Below, in pieces: positions 1 through 5,241 of a stretch of 5,241 nt of DNA. The first letter of the stretch is position 1. Each line of letters starts with the position of its first letter. The DNA lies in assembly GCA_011620825.1 (NCBI GenBank), contig WOYN01000153.1, forward strand, positions 1 through 5,241. The letters are read 5' to 3'. The translations under genes and the position numbers were made by a program. The notes beneath the pieces are model-generated. The model had not been told where the DNA came from and made no database searches. It saw only the letters and a program-made list of their open reading frames with translations. Source of the DNA: Candidatus Methanomethylophilaceae archaeon. Lineage in GTDB: Archaea > Thermoplasmatota > Thermoplasmata > Methanomassiliicoccales > Methanomethylophilaceae.

Positions 1-1
1 C

Positions 2-151
2 GACGGTCTACTGATATCCGGGCAGCTTGTGGATGTCGAACTATCAAAGATCGAGGTCGGCATGCGCGTCCGTTCGGTACTGCGCAAACTGGACGAAGAC
101 GGAGCATCCGGGGTCATCCACTACGGATTCAAATTCGTTCCCGACCTTTGA
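2..151 (+). CDS. C-terminal end of a DUF35-type OB-fold protein (partial, 5' end outside window)
   Basis: An open frame runs in from the left edge and stops at the TGA at 149-151, giving 49 visible residues. They read as the last strands of an OB fold: a glycine-preceded segment with 'IEVGMRVRSV', then an acidic turn, then the ending 'GVIHYGFKFVPDL'. This 'x-x-G-M-x-V ... I-x-Y-G-F-K-F-x-P' pattern is typical of the C-terminus of archaeal DUF35 (zinc-ribbon plus OB-fold) proteins. In archaea these bridge acetoacetyl-CoA thiolase and HMG-CoA synthase, the entry to the mevalonate pathway for isoprenoid lipids. The zinc ribbon and the expected partner genes would lie to the left and are not visible, so the mevalonate role is inferred from family knowledge. 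Another OB-fold acyl-CoA-associated protein is possible. The gene converges on cgi121 with a 29-base gap. Confidence 0.7.
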   Translation, partial: DGLLISGQLVDVELSKIEVGMRVRSVLRKLDEDGASGVIHYGFKFVPDL

Positions 152-170
152 ACAGGCCGGACAAACCTCT

Positions 171-181
171 TACTCTTTTTT
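171..181 (+). terminator. Possible oligo-T terminator after the DUF35 gene
   Basis: About 20 bases after the DUF35 stop codon the + strand is pyrimidine-rich and ends in six T in a row at 176-181, just before the end of the convergent cgi121 gene. Archaeal RNA polymerase can terminate at short T tracts without a hairpin, and none is obvious here. The tract is short, so this is a weak positional call. There is no matching T run for the minus strand. Confidence 0.35.
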
Positions 182-645
182 CAATATTTCATGATGTCCA
201 CGGTGGCTATCTGTTCGAGTATAAGGTCCGTGTAAGGGATCGAGCATTTTTTCAGATCCATATTATCTGCGGACACTTCGGTGCATTCTATGAGAGAGTC
301 ATCCCTTTCTGCACCGATCTCCGAAAGTTTCAGATTTTCGCATTTTCCGATGATGAGAACAACGAAGGCATCATCGCCCTTCTTCGGGCTCATCTTTTTC
401 AGGGCGCGTCCTATCTGTCTGTCCGCGGAAGCATAAAGTATCGTCTCCGTGAGGATGTTTTTGGAACGTTGTGTTCCCCGGGAGAAAGCCCTCTCGGCGT
501 GAAAGTATGATGAAAGCACATGGTCCGCCCCGCATATGTAATCCGGATCGAACACTACCGCTTCGGTTTCCATCGATATGAAGTGATTTGCAACTTCTTT
601 AGGCTCCTTTTTGCACCTTATGCCTATCACTCTGATGGAGGTCAT
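181..645 (-). CDS. cgi121: KEOPS complex subunit Cgi121
   Basis: A 154-residue protein with the expected length (roughly 140-180) and pattern of the Cgi121/TPRKB family. It opens with a beta strand ('TSIRVIGIR'). A helical core at about residues 41-85 contains 'ADHVLSSYFHAERAF' and 'NILTETILYASADRQIGRAL', matching the family's conserved helix with a Glu-centred segment followed by R-Q-I-x-x-A-L. A strand 'AFVVLIIG' (93-100) follows. In KEOPS, Cgi121 binds the kinase-like subunit Bud32 and the tRNA 3' end, helping Kae1 form t6A at position 37 of ANN-decoding tRNAs in the cytoplasm. The other subunits (Kae1, Bud32, Pcc1) are not in the window. The ATG at 643-645 is preceded only by a weak purine stretch and no clear Shine-Dalgarno. 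The gene diverges from thrB across 120 bp and converges on the DUF35 gene. Family assignment is by remembered pattern, not by a search. Confidence 0.82.
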   Translation of the reverse strand: MTSIRVIGIRCKKEPKEVANHFISMETEAVVFDPDYICGADHVLSSYFHAERAFSRGTQRSKNILTETILYASADRQIGRALKKMSPKKGDDAFVVLIIGKCENLKLSEIGAERDDSLIECTEVSADNMDLKKCSIPYTDLILEQIATVDIMKY

Positions 646-664
646 GTCGACCCTATGTCCCGAC

Positions 665-718
665 CATGGTTTTAATTTTGCTGAGGTCTTCCATCCAAAC
701 GGATAAAGTTTATCAAAT
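665..718 (-). promoter_or_regulatory. Candidate promoter of cgi121
   Basis: Two TATA-like elements can be read on the minus strand. One is the run 'AAAATTAAAA' around 670-681. With the usual archaeal spacing of about 26 bases it would place the transcript start near 650, a leader of only about 5 bases before the ATG at 645. The other is the TTTATC half of the inverted repeat at 702-714, which would start transcription near 682 with a leader of about 37 bases. The sequence does not decide between them. The lack of a clear ribosome binding site slightly favours the near-leaderless option. Confidence 0.4.
702..714. repeat. 13-bp perfect inverted repeat GATAAA-G-TTTATC in the divergent cgi121/thrB promoter
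   Basis: Six bases mirror exactly around a single central G, so both strands present a TTTATC TATA-like element at the same place. It lies about 57 bases upstream of the cgi121 start and 52 bases upstream of the thrB start. It could be a shared symmetric TATA region, a regulator's operator, or chance: a six-pair palindrome with a one-base centre is expected about once in a window this size. Its position, not its rarity, is the reason to list it. Confidence 0.5.
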
Positions 719-720
719 AC
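705..720 (+). promoter_or_regulatory. Candidate TATA box of the thrBC operon
   Basis: The + strand reads 'AAAGTTTATCAAATAC' here, an A/T-rich TATA-like box preceded by purines that could serve as a TFB recognition element. A start about 26 bases downstream would fall near 738, leaving a leader of about 28 bases before the thrB ATG at 766. The leader contains a weak AGGA (753-756) nine bases before the ATG. The site overlaps the inverted repeat at 702-714, so a protein bound to that repeat would block both promoters. Confidence 0.45.
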
Positions 721-765
721 AGCGCGGTACGCCTGAGCATAGGAATAATTCCAGGACGCATTCAG

Positions 766-1698
766 ATGAAAAACGAATGGATAAAAGTGGCGGCACCCGC
801 CACCACCTCCAACATAGGGCCAGGGTTTGACACTTTCGGACTGGCTCTTAAGGAACCTTATGATGTGATCGAAGGCAGGAAGACCGAATCCGGTCTGTTG
901 ATTTCCGAGATATCCGGACCTGGGAGCGAGATCATCCCCAAAGACCCGGAGCGGAACTCGGTCTGCATCGCTGCCGCCGAGGTCCTCAGAAGATCGGGGG
1001 AGAAGTTCGGGATCGAGTTCAGGATCAGGAAGGGGATCAGGCCCGGAAGCGGAATGGGATCTTCAGGTGCATCTGCCGCAGGAGGAGCATATCTGGCACA
1101 TTCAATGTGCGGAGAGAAGCTCAGTGAAAATGAACTTGTCTTATGTGCCGCTCACGCCGAAGACGTGACATCCGGAGGCTTCCATGCCGACAACGTTGCG
1201 CCTTGCATCGCAGGCGGATTCACCGTTATCAGGTCCTACGAGCCGTTTGAAATGATATCCATCAAACCGCCCGAGAACCTCGGGCTGGTCGTAGCGCTCC
1301 CCGACATGTACGTGGAGACGAAAGAGGCCAGGAAGGTAATCCCCAAAGAGGTGCCTCTTAAACACCTCATATACCATGCAGGGAACGCCGCATGTCTTGT
1401 CCACGGCATGGACATCGGAGATCTCAAACTCATCGGCAGGTCCGTACAGGACCTCGTCTCGGAGCCGTACCGTGCTCATTTCGTCCCACATCTGAAAGAG
1501 GCCGAGTCCGCTGCGATGTCACATGGGGCGTTGGCGTCGTTCCTCGGAGGTTCCGGACCGTGCGTTATGTCGTTCTACGACAAGAACACCCATAAAGGGG
1601 AGATAATCGCCGAAAGCGTGAAAGCCGTCTTTACAGATGCAGGCATCGGATGCGACACGTGGGTCACCGATTGCGGAGAAGGTTGCAGGAGGATCTGA
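766..1698 (+). CDS. thrB: Homoserine kinase (GHMP kinase family)
   Basis: A 310-residue, full-length archaeal homoserine kinase. It phosphorylates L-homoserine with ATP to give O-phosphohomoserine, the substrate of the ThrC encoded next. GHMP motif 1 is 'PATTSNIGPGFDTFGLAL' (11-28). Motif 2, the ATP phosphate loop, is 'PGSGMGSSGASAAG' (93-106). Motif 3, the glycine-rich C-terminal loop, is 'LGGSGPCVMSF' (260-270). Residues corresponding to the substrate site I recall from the Methanocaldococcus jannaschii enzyme are present: N16, D22, E132, D142-N143, R189 and R236. 'FHADNVAP' (139-146) is a strong homoserine kinase signature that separates it from mevalonate kinase and shikimate kinase relatives. 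Motif 2 has Gly where Ala is common (G101). The C-terminus is rich in cysteine (C296, C303, C307), which is unremarkable but visible. The ATG at 766 has no in-frame ATG shortly upstream. Its TGA is separated from the thrC ATG by one base. Confidence 0.95.
   Translation: MKNEWIKVAAPATTSNIGPGFDTFGLALKEPYDVIEGRKTESGLLISEISGPGSEIIPKDPERNSVCIAAAEVLRRSGEKFGIEFRIRKGIRPGSGMGSSGASAAGGAYLAHSMCGEKLSENELVLCAAHAEDVTSGGFHADNVAPCIAGGFTVIRSYEPFEMISIKPPENLGLVVALPDMYVETKEARKVIPKEVPLKHLIYHAGNAACLVHGMDIGDLKLIGRSVQDLVSEPYRAHFVPHLKEAESAAMSHGALASFLGGSGPCVMSFYDKNTHKGEIIAESVKAVFTDAGIGCDTWVTDCGEGCRRI
1687..1694 (+). promoter_or_regulatory. Ribosome binding site of thrC, inside the end of thrB
   Basis: AGGAGGAT lies at 1687-1694, with GGAGG ending seven bases before the ATG at 1700. 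It is the strongest Shine-Dalgarno in the window. It fixes the thrC start at 1700 rather than the in-frame ATG at 1637, and it lies within the last codons of thrB, as expected for translational coupling of the two genes. Confidence 0.85.
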
Positions 1699-1699
1699 A

Positions 1700-2917
1700 A
1701 TGGCAAATCATAAAGTAATGTGCTGGGACTGCGGAGCGACGGTCGAAGACCCGTTCGTCAGCATATGCCCCAGATGCGGCGGTCTGCTCACCGTCAAGAT
1801 GGACCTGGAGAAGGTCAAAGAGAAGAAGCCCGAGGACCTGAGGAAGGAGCCCTTGGGAGTTTGGAGATACTCAGACTTCATGCCGGTGGATTCCAGTCGC
1901 AAGATCTCGATCCAGGAAGGAGGCACGCCCCTCTACAAGACGTATGCGCTTGCCGAGAAAGCAGACGTTAAAGAAATGTTCGTAAAGTTCGAAGGGCTGA
2001 ATCCCACGGGCTCTTTCAAGGACCGCGGGATGACCGTCGGCGTCACCCGCGCAAAAGAGCTTGATGCAAAGGTCGTCGGCTGCGCTTCTACCGGAAACAC
2101 GTCGGCGTCCCTTGCGGCCTACGCCGCAAAGGCCGGGATAAAGTGCGCCGTATTCCTTCCTTCCGGGAAGGTCGCCGCCGGGAAACTCGCACAGGCCCTG
2201 TTCTACGGTGCCAAGGTACTTTCCATCGATGGGAACTTCGATGATGCGCTGGCACTTGCAAGGAAAATGGCGGACGAGAAGAAGATGTACCTTCTGAACT
2301 CCATCAACCCATACCGTCCCGAGGGACAGAAGTCGGTGCTGTTCGAGATCATGGACCAGCTAAACTATGAGGTTCCCGACAGGATAGTCCTCCCCGTAGG
2401 CAACGCGGCCAACATTTGGGCCGTGTACAAGGCGCTGACCGAGCTCGAAGAGGTCGGGTGGATCGACAGGATGCCTATGCTCACGGGCATACAGGCCGAA
2501 GGTTCGAGCCCCGTCGCGAAGGCCTTCGGAAAGCACGAGGGGGACTTCGTACCGGTCGAGAATCCCGAGACGCTTGCAACTGCGATCCGCATCGGCAATC
2601 CCGTGAGCGGCAGGAAGGCGCTCGCCGCGATATACAGCACGGGAGGCTACTCCGCGACGGTCACCGACGAGGAGATCATATCGGCTCAGAAGCTCACCGC
2701 AAGGAAAGAGGGCGTGTTCGTCGAACCCGCCTCTGCGGCATCCGTCGCAGGCATTCTGAAGCTGAGGGAGCAGGGAATAATCGACCGTGACGAAAGAGTG
2801 GTCGCCATCTGCACCGGAAACGGCCTGAAGGACCCTGAAACAGCGGTAAAGTACAGCGAACCGCCGACAAGGTGCTCCAACTCCGTCGCGGAAGTGGAAA
2901 GGATCCTGTCCCAGTGA
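1700..2917 (+). CDS. thrC: Threonine synthase (PLP-dependent, with N-terminal zinc ribbon)
   Basis: A 405-residue fold-type II PLP enzyme that converts O-phosphohomoserine and water to L-threonine and phosphate, the last step of threonine synthesis. Two CxxC pairs near the N-terminus (C8/C11 and C23/C26) form a zinc ribbon, a common extension in archaeal threonine synthases. The PLP lysine is K107 in 'NPTGSFKDRGM' (101-111). 'STGNTSASLAAYAA' (130-143) is the loop contacting the PLP ring region, 'LPVGNAANIW' (231-240) resembles the phosphate-binding loop, and 'VEPASAAS' (341-348) and 'CTGNGLKD' (371-378) are late family motifs. Length and motif order are complete. An in-frame ATG at 1637 would add 21 residues but lies deep in thrB and lacks a ribosome binding site; the ATG at 1700 has an ideal one and begins just before the zinc ribbon. 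Threonine dehydratase or cysteate synthase would be the main alternatives; adjacency to thrB makes threonine synthase by far the best reading. Confidence 0.95.
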   Translation: MANHKVMCWDCGATVEDPFVSICPRCGGLLTVKMDLEKVKEKKPEDLRKEPLGVWRYSDFMPVDSSRKISIQEGGTPLYKTYALAEKADVKEMFVKFEGLNPTGSFKDRGMTVGVTRAKELDAKVVGCASTGNTSASLAAYAAKAGIKCAVFLPSGKVAAGKLAQALFYGAKVLSIDGNFDDALALARKMADEKKMYLLNSINPYRPEGQKSVLFEIMDQLNYEVPDRIVLPVGNAANIWAVYKALTELEEVGWIDRMPMLTGIQAEGSSPVAKAFGKHEGDFVPVENPETLATAIRIGNPVSGRKALAAIYSTGGYSATVTDEEIISAQKLTARKEGVFVEPASAASVAGILKLREQGIIDRDERVVAICTGNGLKDPETAVKYSEPPTRCSNSVAEVERILSQ

Positions 2918-5149
2918 TCAGAAGTCGAATATATTCGACTGTTTCGAAACCCTTTCCCCATTATATTCGGCGGCCATGGCGTCCATATCTTCCATCTCGG
3001 GGTCCCATTCCGGCATGGGGGCGTCCTTGCCGACCGATCCTCCGGCCTGGTTCTTGAGGCTCTTCGCAAGCGACGGGCCGATGCGCGGGAGCGAGGCAAG
3101 ATCACCTTCATCGGCCGCCATGATGTCCGACCTGTTGCGGTATCCCGCGTTATATAGGGTCCTCGCCCTGGTCCTGCCGACGCCCCGGAACGATACCAGG
3201 TCGATCAGCTCGTCCTTAACGCCGTACTTTATACGTGTGAGCAGAGGCCTTATGGTCCCGACGGAATCCGGTCTTATGATGTATGCTATCTCGCTCATGG
3301 AATACATGATCCAGTCCATCATGTCCACTCTCGAGCGGACGTCCCCGGGGCCAATGCCCAGGGACTCGGTCAGGACATCCTCGGGAACTTCGGAGATCCA
3401 GTCCTCGGTCATCGCGGAGACCTTCAGGGCGCCCATGAACACTTCGTAATTGAAATCGGGGTCTTCGAAAGGATCGAAAAGGCATTTTCCTTCATATTCT
3501 TCGGCAAGAGCGCCAAGCCTGTCCTCGTCGCTTTTCTTAGGATATAGTCCCATAACGTCGGGAGTTAACGCGGCCGCGAGGAGTACCGAGAACACATCGG
3601 TGTCTTCTTTCATGTTCTTGACGGCATCCCTGAGGATGACCGCCGACTTGGGGTCGATGTACAGGTCGGAAATTCTTTTTCCGAAGGGCAGTATCCTCAC
3701 GGACCCGCCGTTCTTTTCCACCATTCCTTCCCTTGCGAGAAAATCGGTAACCTTCTCGACGACGCTCTCCACTCCGAAAAGAGATGAAGTGCTCCCGTAA
3801 AAGGTAGAGCGGAGGAATTCGACGATATCGTCATCGGAGGAAGCGTCGCCGGTGGCTATGAGGCCCAACATATGGCTCCTCAATGTAACTTCGTTGCCCA
3901 GCTTCGATGTCAGACGCTCTGTGTCGTGCATTATGTAGTCGTACATCAGGCGATCGCTGTCGCGCTGGTTCTTTGCGATCAGCACGGCCTCGCCATAGGG
4001 ATCATACCCCGGCCTTCCCGCGCGACCGCACATCTGTTTGACCTCCATCACGGAGATGGGAACCATTCCCGCGTTCGACTCGAACCTTCCTGTATCTCTG
4101 ACAATGACTCTTCTGGCCGGAAGATTGATGCCCGCAGCCAAGGTAGGCGTGGCGACAATGCATTTGATCAACCCGTTGCGGAAGTTATCCTCCACGTACT
4201 TCCTCTGCCTGTAGGTCAGGCCCGCATTATGGAATGCGGTTCCCGAGGAAACGCATTGTGCCAGCTTCTTTCCCAGAGATGTGGTCTCTGAACCTCCCTC
4301 GAGCAGGTCGGAGTCCTGTTTCGACAGAGTTCTGCCCGCATACTTTGCCATTTTAGCAGAATATTTGGTTGCCAGGGATTCGGTGGACCTGCGTGCGTTC
4401 ACGAACACGAGGCACTGCCCCCCCTCCTCTATCGTCTGTTTGATCAGTGCCCAGATCTCGTCTTTTTCAGCGGGCACCTCTTTCTTTTTCATGTCGTCGA
4501 ACGTTATCTCCCCGTCGAAGAACACACCTTCTCTCAACGGGACAGGGCGCCAATCGCTCCTGACAAGCTTGGCATCAAGCCATATAGCCAGATCTTCGGC
4601 GTTTGATATTGTTGCCGACAGCGCTATTATCTGGAGGTTTGGATTCCTCCTCATCAGCTTGGTAAGGGCAACCTCCAATGTGGGGCCTCTTCCGGGGTCA
4701 TGTATCATATGCACCTCGTCAGCTATCACCAGGCCCACGGAATCTATCCATCTGCTCCCGTGGCGGATCATCGAGTCCGCTTTCTCCGAGGTTGCGACCA
4801 CTATATCCGCGTCCCTGACGCCACCGTCGTCGGAGTCAAGGTCGCCCGTGCTCATCGCAACTGTAAAACCAAGGTGGGAAAAGGAATCCAGGTCTTCCTT
4901 TTTTTCCGAGGCCAACGCTTTTAGCGGAACAATGTAAAGGACCTTTTTATGCTCTTCAAGGACCTTTTTGATCGCCGGTATGTATCCGATAAGCGATTTG
5001 CCGGAAGCTGTAGGCACGGAGACGACGATGCTGTGCCCCTCCAGTGCTATCGGCAGCGCCGACGCCTGCGGAGGATGAAGTTCAATGAAGCCCTGTTCCC
5101 GCAGGGCATCGGCGACGTTGTCAGGAACGTCTAGTTCATCGAATTTCAT
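2918..5149 (-). CDS. hel308: Hel308 (Hjm) superfamily 2 DNA helicase
   Basis: A 743-residue Ski2-like 3'-5' DNA helicase acting at stalled replication forks. Visible motifs: Q-motif region 'HPPQ' (25-28), Walker A 'PTASGKS' (46-52, K51), motif Ia 'VPLKALASEK' (74-83), motif II 'DEVH' (144-147), motif III 'SAT' (178-180), motif IV 'FVNARRSTE' (249-257), 'AFHNAGLTYRQR' (305-316), motif V 'ATPTLAAGINLPAR' (333-346) and motif VI 'QMCGRAGRPGYD' (372-383). A winged-helix domain (about 400-490), the ratchet domain (about 500-640) and a helix-hairpin-helix domain with 'RGVGRTRARTLYNAG' (655-669) and 'LPRIGPSLAKSL' (687-698) follow, the Hel308 order. The tail (701-743) is acidic, Met-rich and ends in 'KQSNIFDF', which resembles a PCNA-binding PIP box. 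Motif variants are N308 (His is usual in FHHAGL) and V146 (Ile is common). The ATG at 5149 lacks a Shine-Dalgarno but sits about 26 bases after a TATA-like element, suggesting a leaderless transcript. The gene ends directly against thrC. Confidence 0.95.
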   Translation of the reverse strand: MKFDELDVPDNVADALREQGFIELHPPQASALPIALEGHSIVVSVPTASGKSLIGYIPAIKKVLEEHKKVLYIVPLKALASEKKEDLDSFSHLGFTVAMSTGDLDSDDGGVRDADIVVATSEKADSMIRHGSRWIDSVGLVIADEVHMIHDPGRGPTLEVALTKLMRRNPNLQIIALSATISNAEDLAIWLDAKLVRSDWRPVPLREGVFFDGEITFDDMKKKEVPAEKDEIWALIKQTIEEGGQCLVFVNARRSTESLATKYSAKMAKYAGRTLSKQDSDLLEGGSETTSLGKKLAQCVSSGTAFHNAGLTYRQRKYVEDNFRNGLIKCIVATPTLAAGINLPARRVIVRDTGRFESNAGMVPISVMEVKQMCGRAGRPGYDPYGEAVLIAKNQRDSDRLMYDYIMHDTERLTSKLGNEVTLRSHMLGLIATGDASSDDDIVEFLRSTFYGSTSSLFGVESVVEKVTDFLAREGMVEKNGGSVRILPFGKRISDLYIDPKSAVILRDAVKNMKEDTDVFSVLLAAALTPDVMGLYPKKSDEDRLGALAEEYEGKCLFDPFEDPDFNYEVFMGALKVSAMTEDWISEVPEDVLTESLGIGPGDVRSRVDMMDWIMYSMSEIAYIIRPDSVGTIRPLLTRIKYGVKDELIDLVSFRGVGRTRARTLYNAGYRNRSDIMAADEGDLASLPRIGPSLAKSLKNQAGGSVGKDAPMPEWDPEMEDMDAMAAEYNGERVSKQSNIFDF
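2923..2950. repeat. Two abutting perfect palindromes (18 bp and 10 bp) at the thrC/hel308 convergent junction
   Basis: Bases 2923-2940 read AGTCGAATATATTCGACT, a perfect 18-bp palindrome. The next ten bases, 2941-2950, read GTTTCGAAAC, also perfect. Both lie within the last codons of hel308 and begin six bases after the thrC stop codon ends. As RNA the first could fold from either strand into a stem of about seven pairs with a four-base loop. There is no strong T tract after it on either strand, so it is not a textbook intrinsic terminator. Possible roles are a bidirectional 3'-end structure, a protein site, or a by-product of the codons. No repeat copy is seen elsewhere in the window. Confidence 0.75.
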
Positions 5150-5168
5150 GTGCGGGCATACGGGACGC

Positions 5169-5182
5169 GATAATTAACCCTT
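5169..5182 (-). promoter_or_regulatory. Candidate TATA box of hel308
   Basis: On the minus strand this region reads 'AAGGGTTAATTATCG', an A/T core with purines upstream. The core centres near 5174, about 26 bases before the hel308 ATG at 5149, so transcription would begin at or next to the start codon. This agrees with the absence of any Shine-Dalgarno in the bases between. Confidence 0.5.
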
Positions 5183-5202
5183 ATCTAAGCGTTCCTGCAC
5201 AA

Positions 5203-5216
5203 CCATTAATAATATC
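5203..5216 (+). promoter_or_regulatory. Candidate TATA box for a divergent gene at the right edge
   Basis: The + strand reads 'CATTAATAATATCC' here, the most A/T-rich stretch of the intergenic region. Its centre lies about 26 bases before the ATG at 5236, the same geometry as for hel308 on the other strand. A second A/T run at 5218-5227 could contribute. The assignment depends on a gene starting at 5236, which the window cannot show. Confidence 0.35.
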
Positions 5217-5235
5217 CTAATAATACAACAGCGAA

Positions 5236-5241
5236 ATGGAT
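5236..5241 (+). CDS. Possible start of a divergent gene, cut by the window edge
   Basis: An ATG followed by GAT is the only coding sequence visible before the window ends, so no product can be named. The support is indirect: a TATA-like box at the right distance upstream, an A/T-rich spacer that ends there, and the need for something to occupy the region opposite hel308. The ATG could also be chance. Confidence 0.25.

Noticed and set aside
148..510. 120-codon + strand open frame overlapping the DUF35 stop and cgi121
   Set aside because: It begins at a TTG inside the DUF35 stop region and runs antisense through most of cgi121, whose protein has a recognisable family pattern. The + strand translation has none.
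1637..1699. Upstream ATG giving threonine synthase 21 extra residues
   Set aside because: It lies inside thrB, has no ribosome binding site, and the added residues resemble nothing in the family. The ATG at 1700 has an ideal AGGAGGAT and begins just before the zinc ribbon.
2159..2171. Inverted repeat CCTTCC-G-GGAAGG within thrC
   Set aside because: It encodes the conserved L-P-S-G-K stretch in mid-gene, and a palindrome of this size is expected by chance about once per window.
2686..3111. 141-codon minus-strand frame spanning the thrC/hel308 junction
   Set aside because: It overlaps conserved thrC C-terminal motifs on one side and the hel308 helix-hairpin-helix region in another frame. Its translation is Arg/Ser/Pro-rich and resembles no family I know.
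4281..4937. Long (218-codon) + strand open frame opposite hel308
   Set aside because: It lies wholly antisense to the well-supported helicase motifs I to IV. Its Ser/Arg-rich, motif-free translation is what reverse reading of this codon usage gives. No ribosome binding site or family pattern is seen.
1..5241. Defence system, mobile element, CRISPR array, tRNA or toxin-antitoxin pair
   Set aside because: Reading both strands, I found no transposase or integrase motif, no regularly spaced repeat, no tRNA-like cloverleaf and no small paired genes. The helicase has the full Hel308 domain order and no defence partner nearby, so it is best read as a housekeeping repair enzyme.

Overview
The window looks archaeal, most likely Thermoplasmatota and possibly Methanomassiliicoccales-like. 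That lineage guess rests on gene content, TATA-type rather than bacterial promoters, and a resemblance I cannot test here. The supporting genes are a Hel308/Hjm-type helicase, a Cgi121 subunit of the KEOPS tRNA-modification complex, the tail of a DUF35 OB-fold protein, and an archaeal-type GHMP homoserine kinase paired with a zinc-ribbon threonine synthase. Coding density is high. I see no tRNA, rRNA, CRISPR array, insertion sequence or phage gene.

Layout from left to right. Bases 2-151 (+) are the 3' end of a DUF35-type gene, which normally sits beside thiolase and HMG-CoA synthase genes. A short T-rich gap separates it from the convergent cgi121 gene (181-645, -). A 120-bp divergent promoter region (646-765) follows and carries a GATAAA/TTTATC inverted repeat. 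Next is a two-gene threonine operon, thrB (766-1698, +) and thrC (1700-2917, +), with one base between the genes and a strong ribosome binding site inside the end of thrB. The thrC stop codon abuts the stop codon of hel308 (2918-5149, -) with no base between them. Two back-to-back perfect palindromes (2923-2940 and 2941-2950) lie inside the hel308 end. After hel308 comes an 86-bp AT-rich region that appears to be a second divergent promoter, with a possible new + strand gene starting at 5236 and cut by the window edge.

Function. ThrB and ThrC catalyse the last two steps from homoserine to threonine and are almost certainly co-transcribed and translationally coupled. Hel308 is a 3'-5' DNA helicase acting at stalled forks, and Cgi121 belongs to the t6A37 tRNA machinery. 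Both lie on the minus strand with the threonine pair inserted between them in the opposite direction.

I do not see a clearly undescribed system. The observations most worth checking are the double palindrome at the zero-gap convergent junction, a PCNA-binding (PIP-box-like) C-terminus on Hel308 encoded within that palindrome, the symmetric element between cgi121 and thrB, and the apparently leaderless start of hel308.
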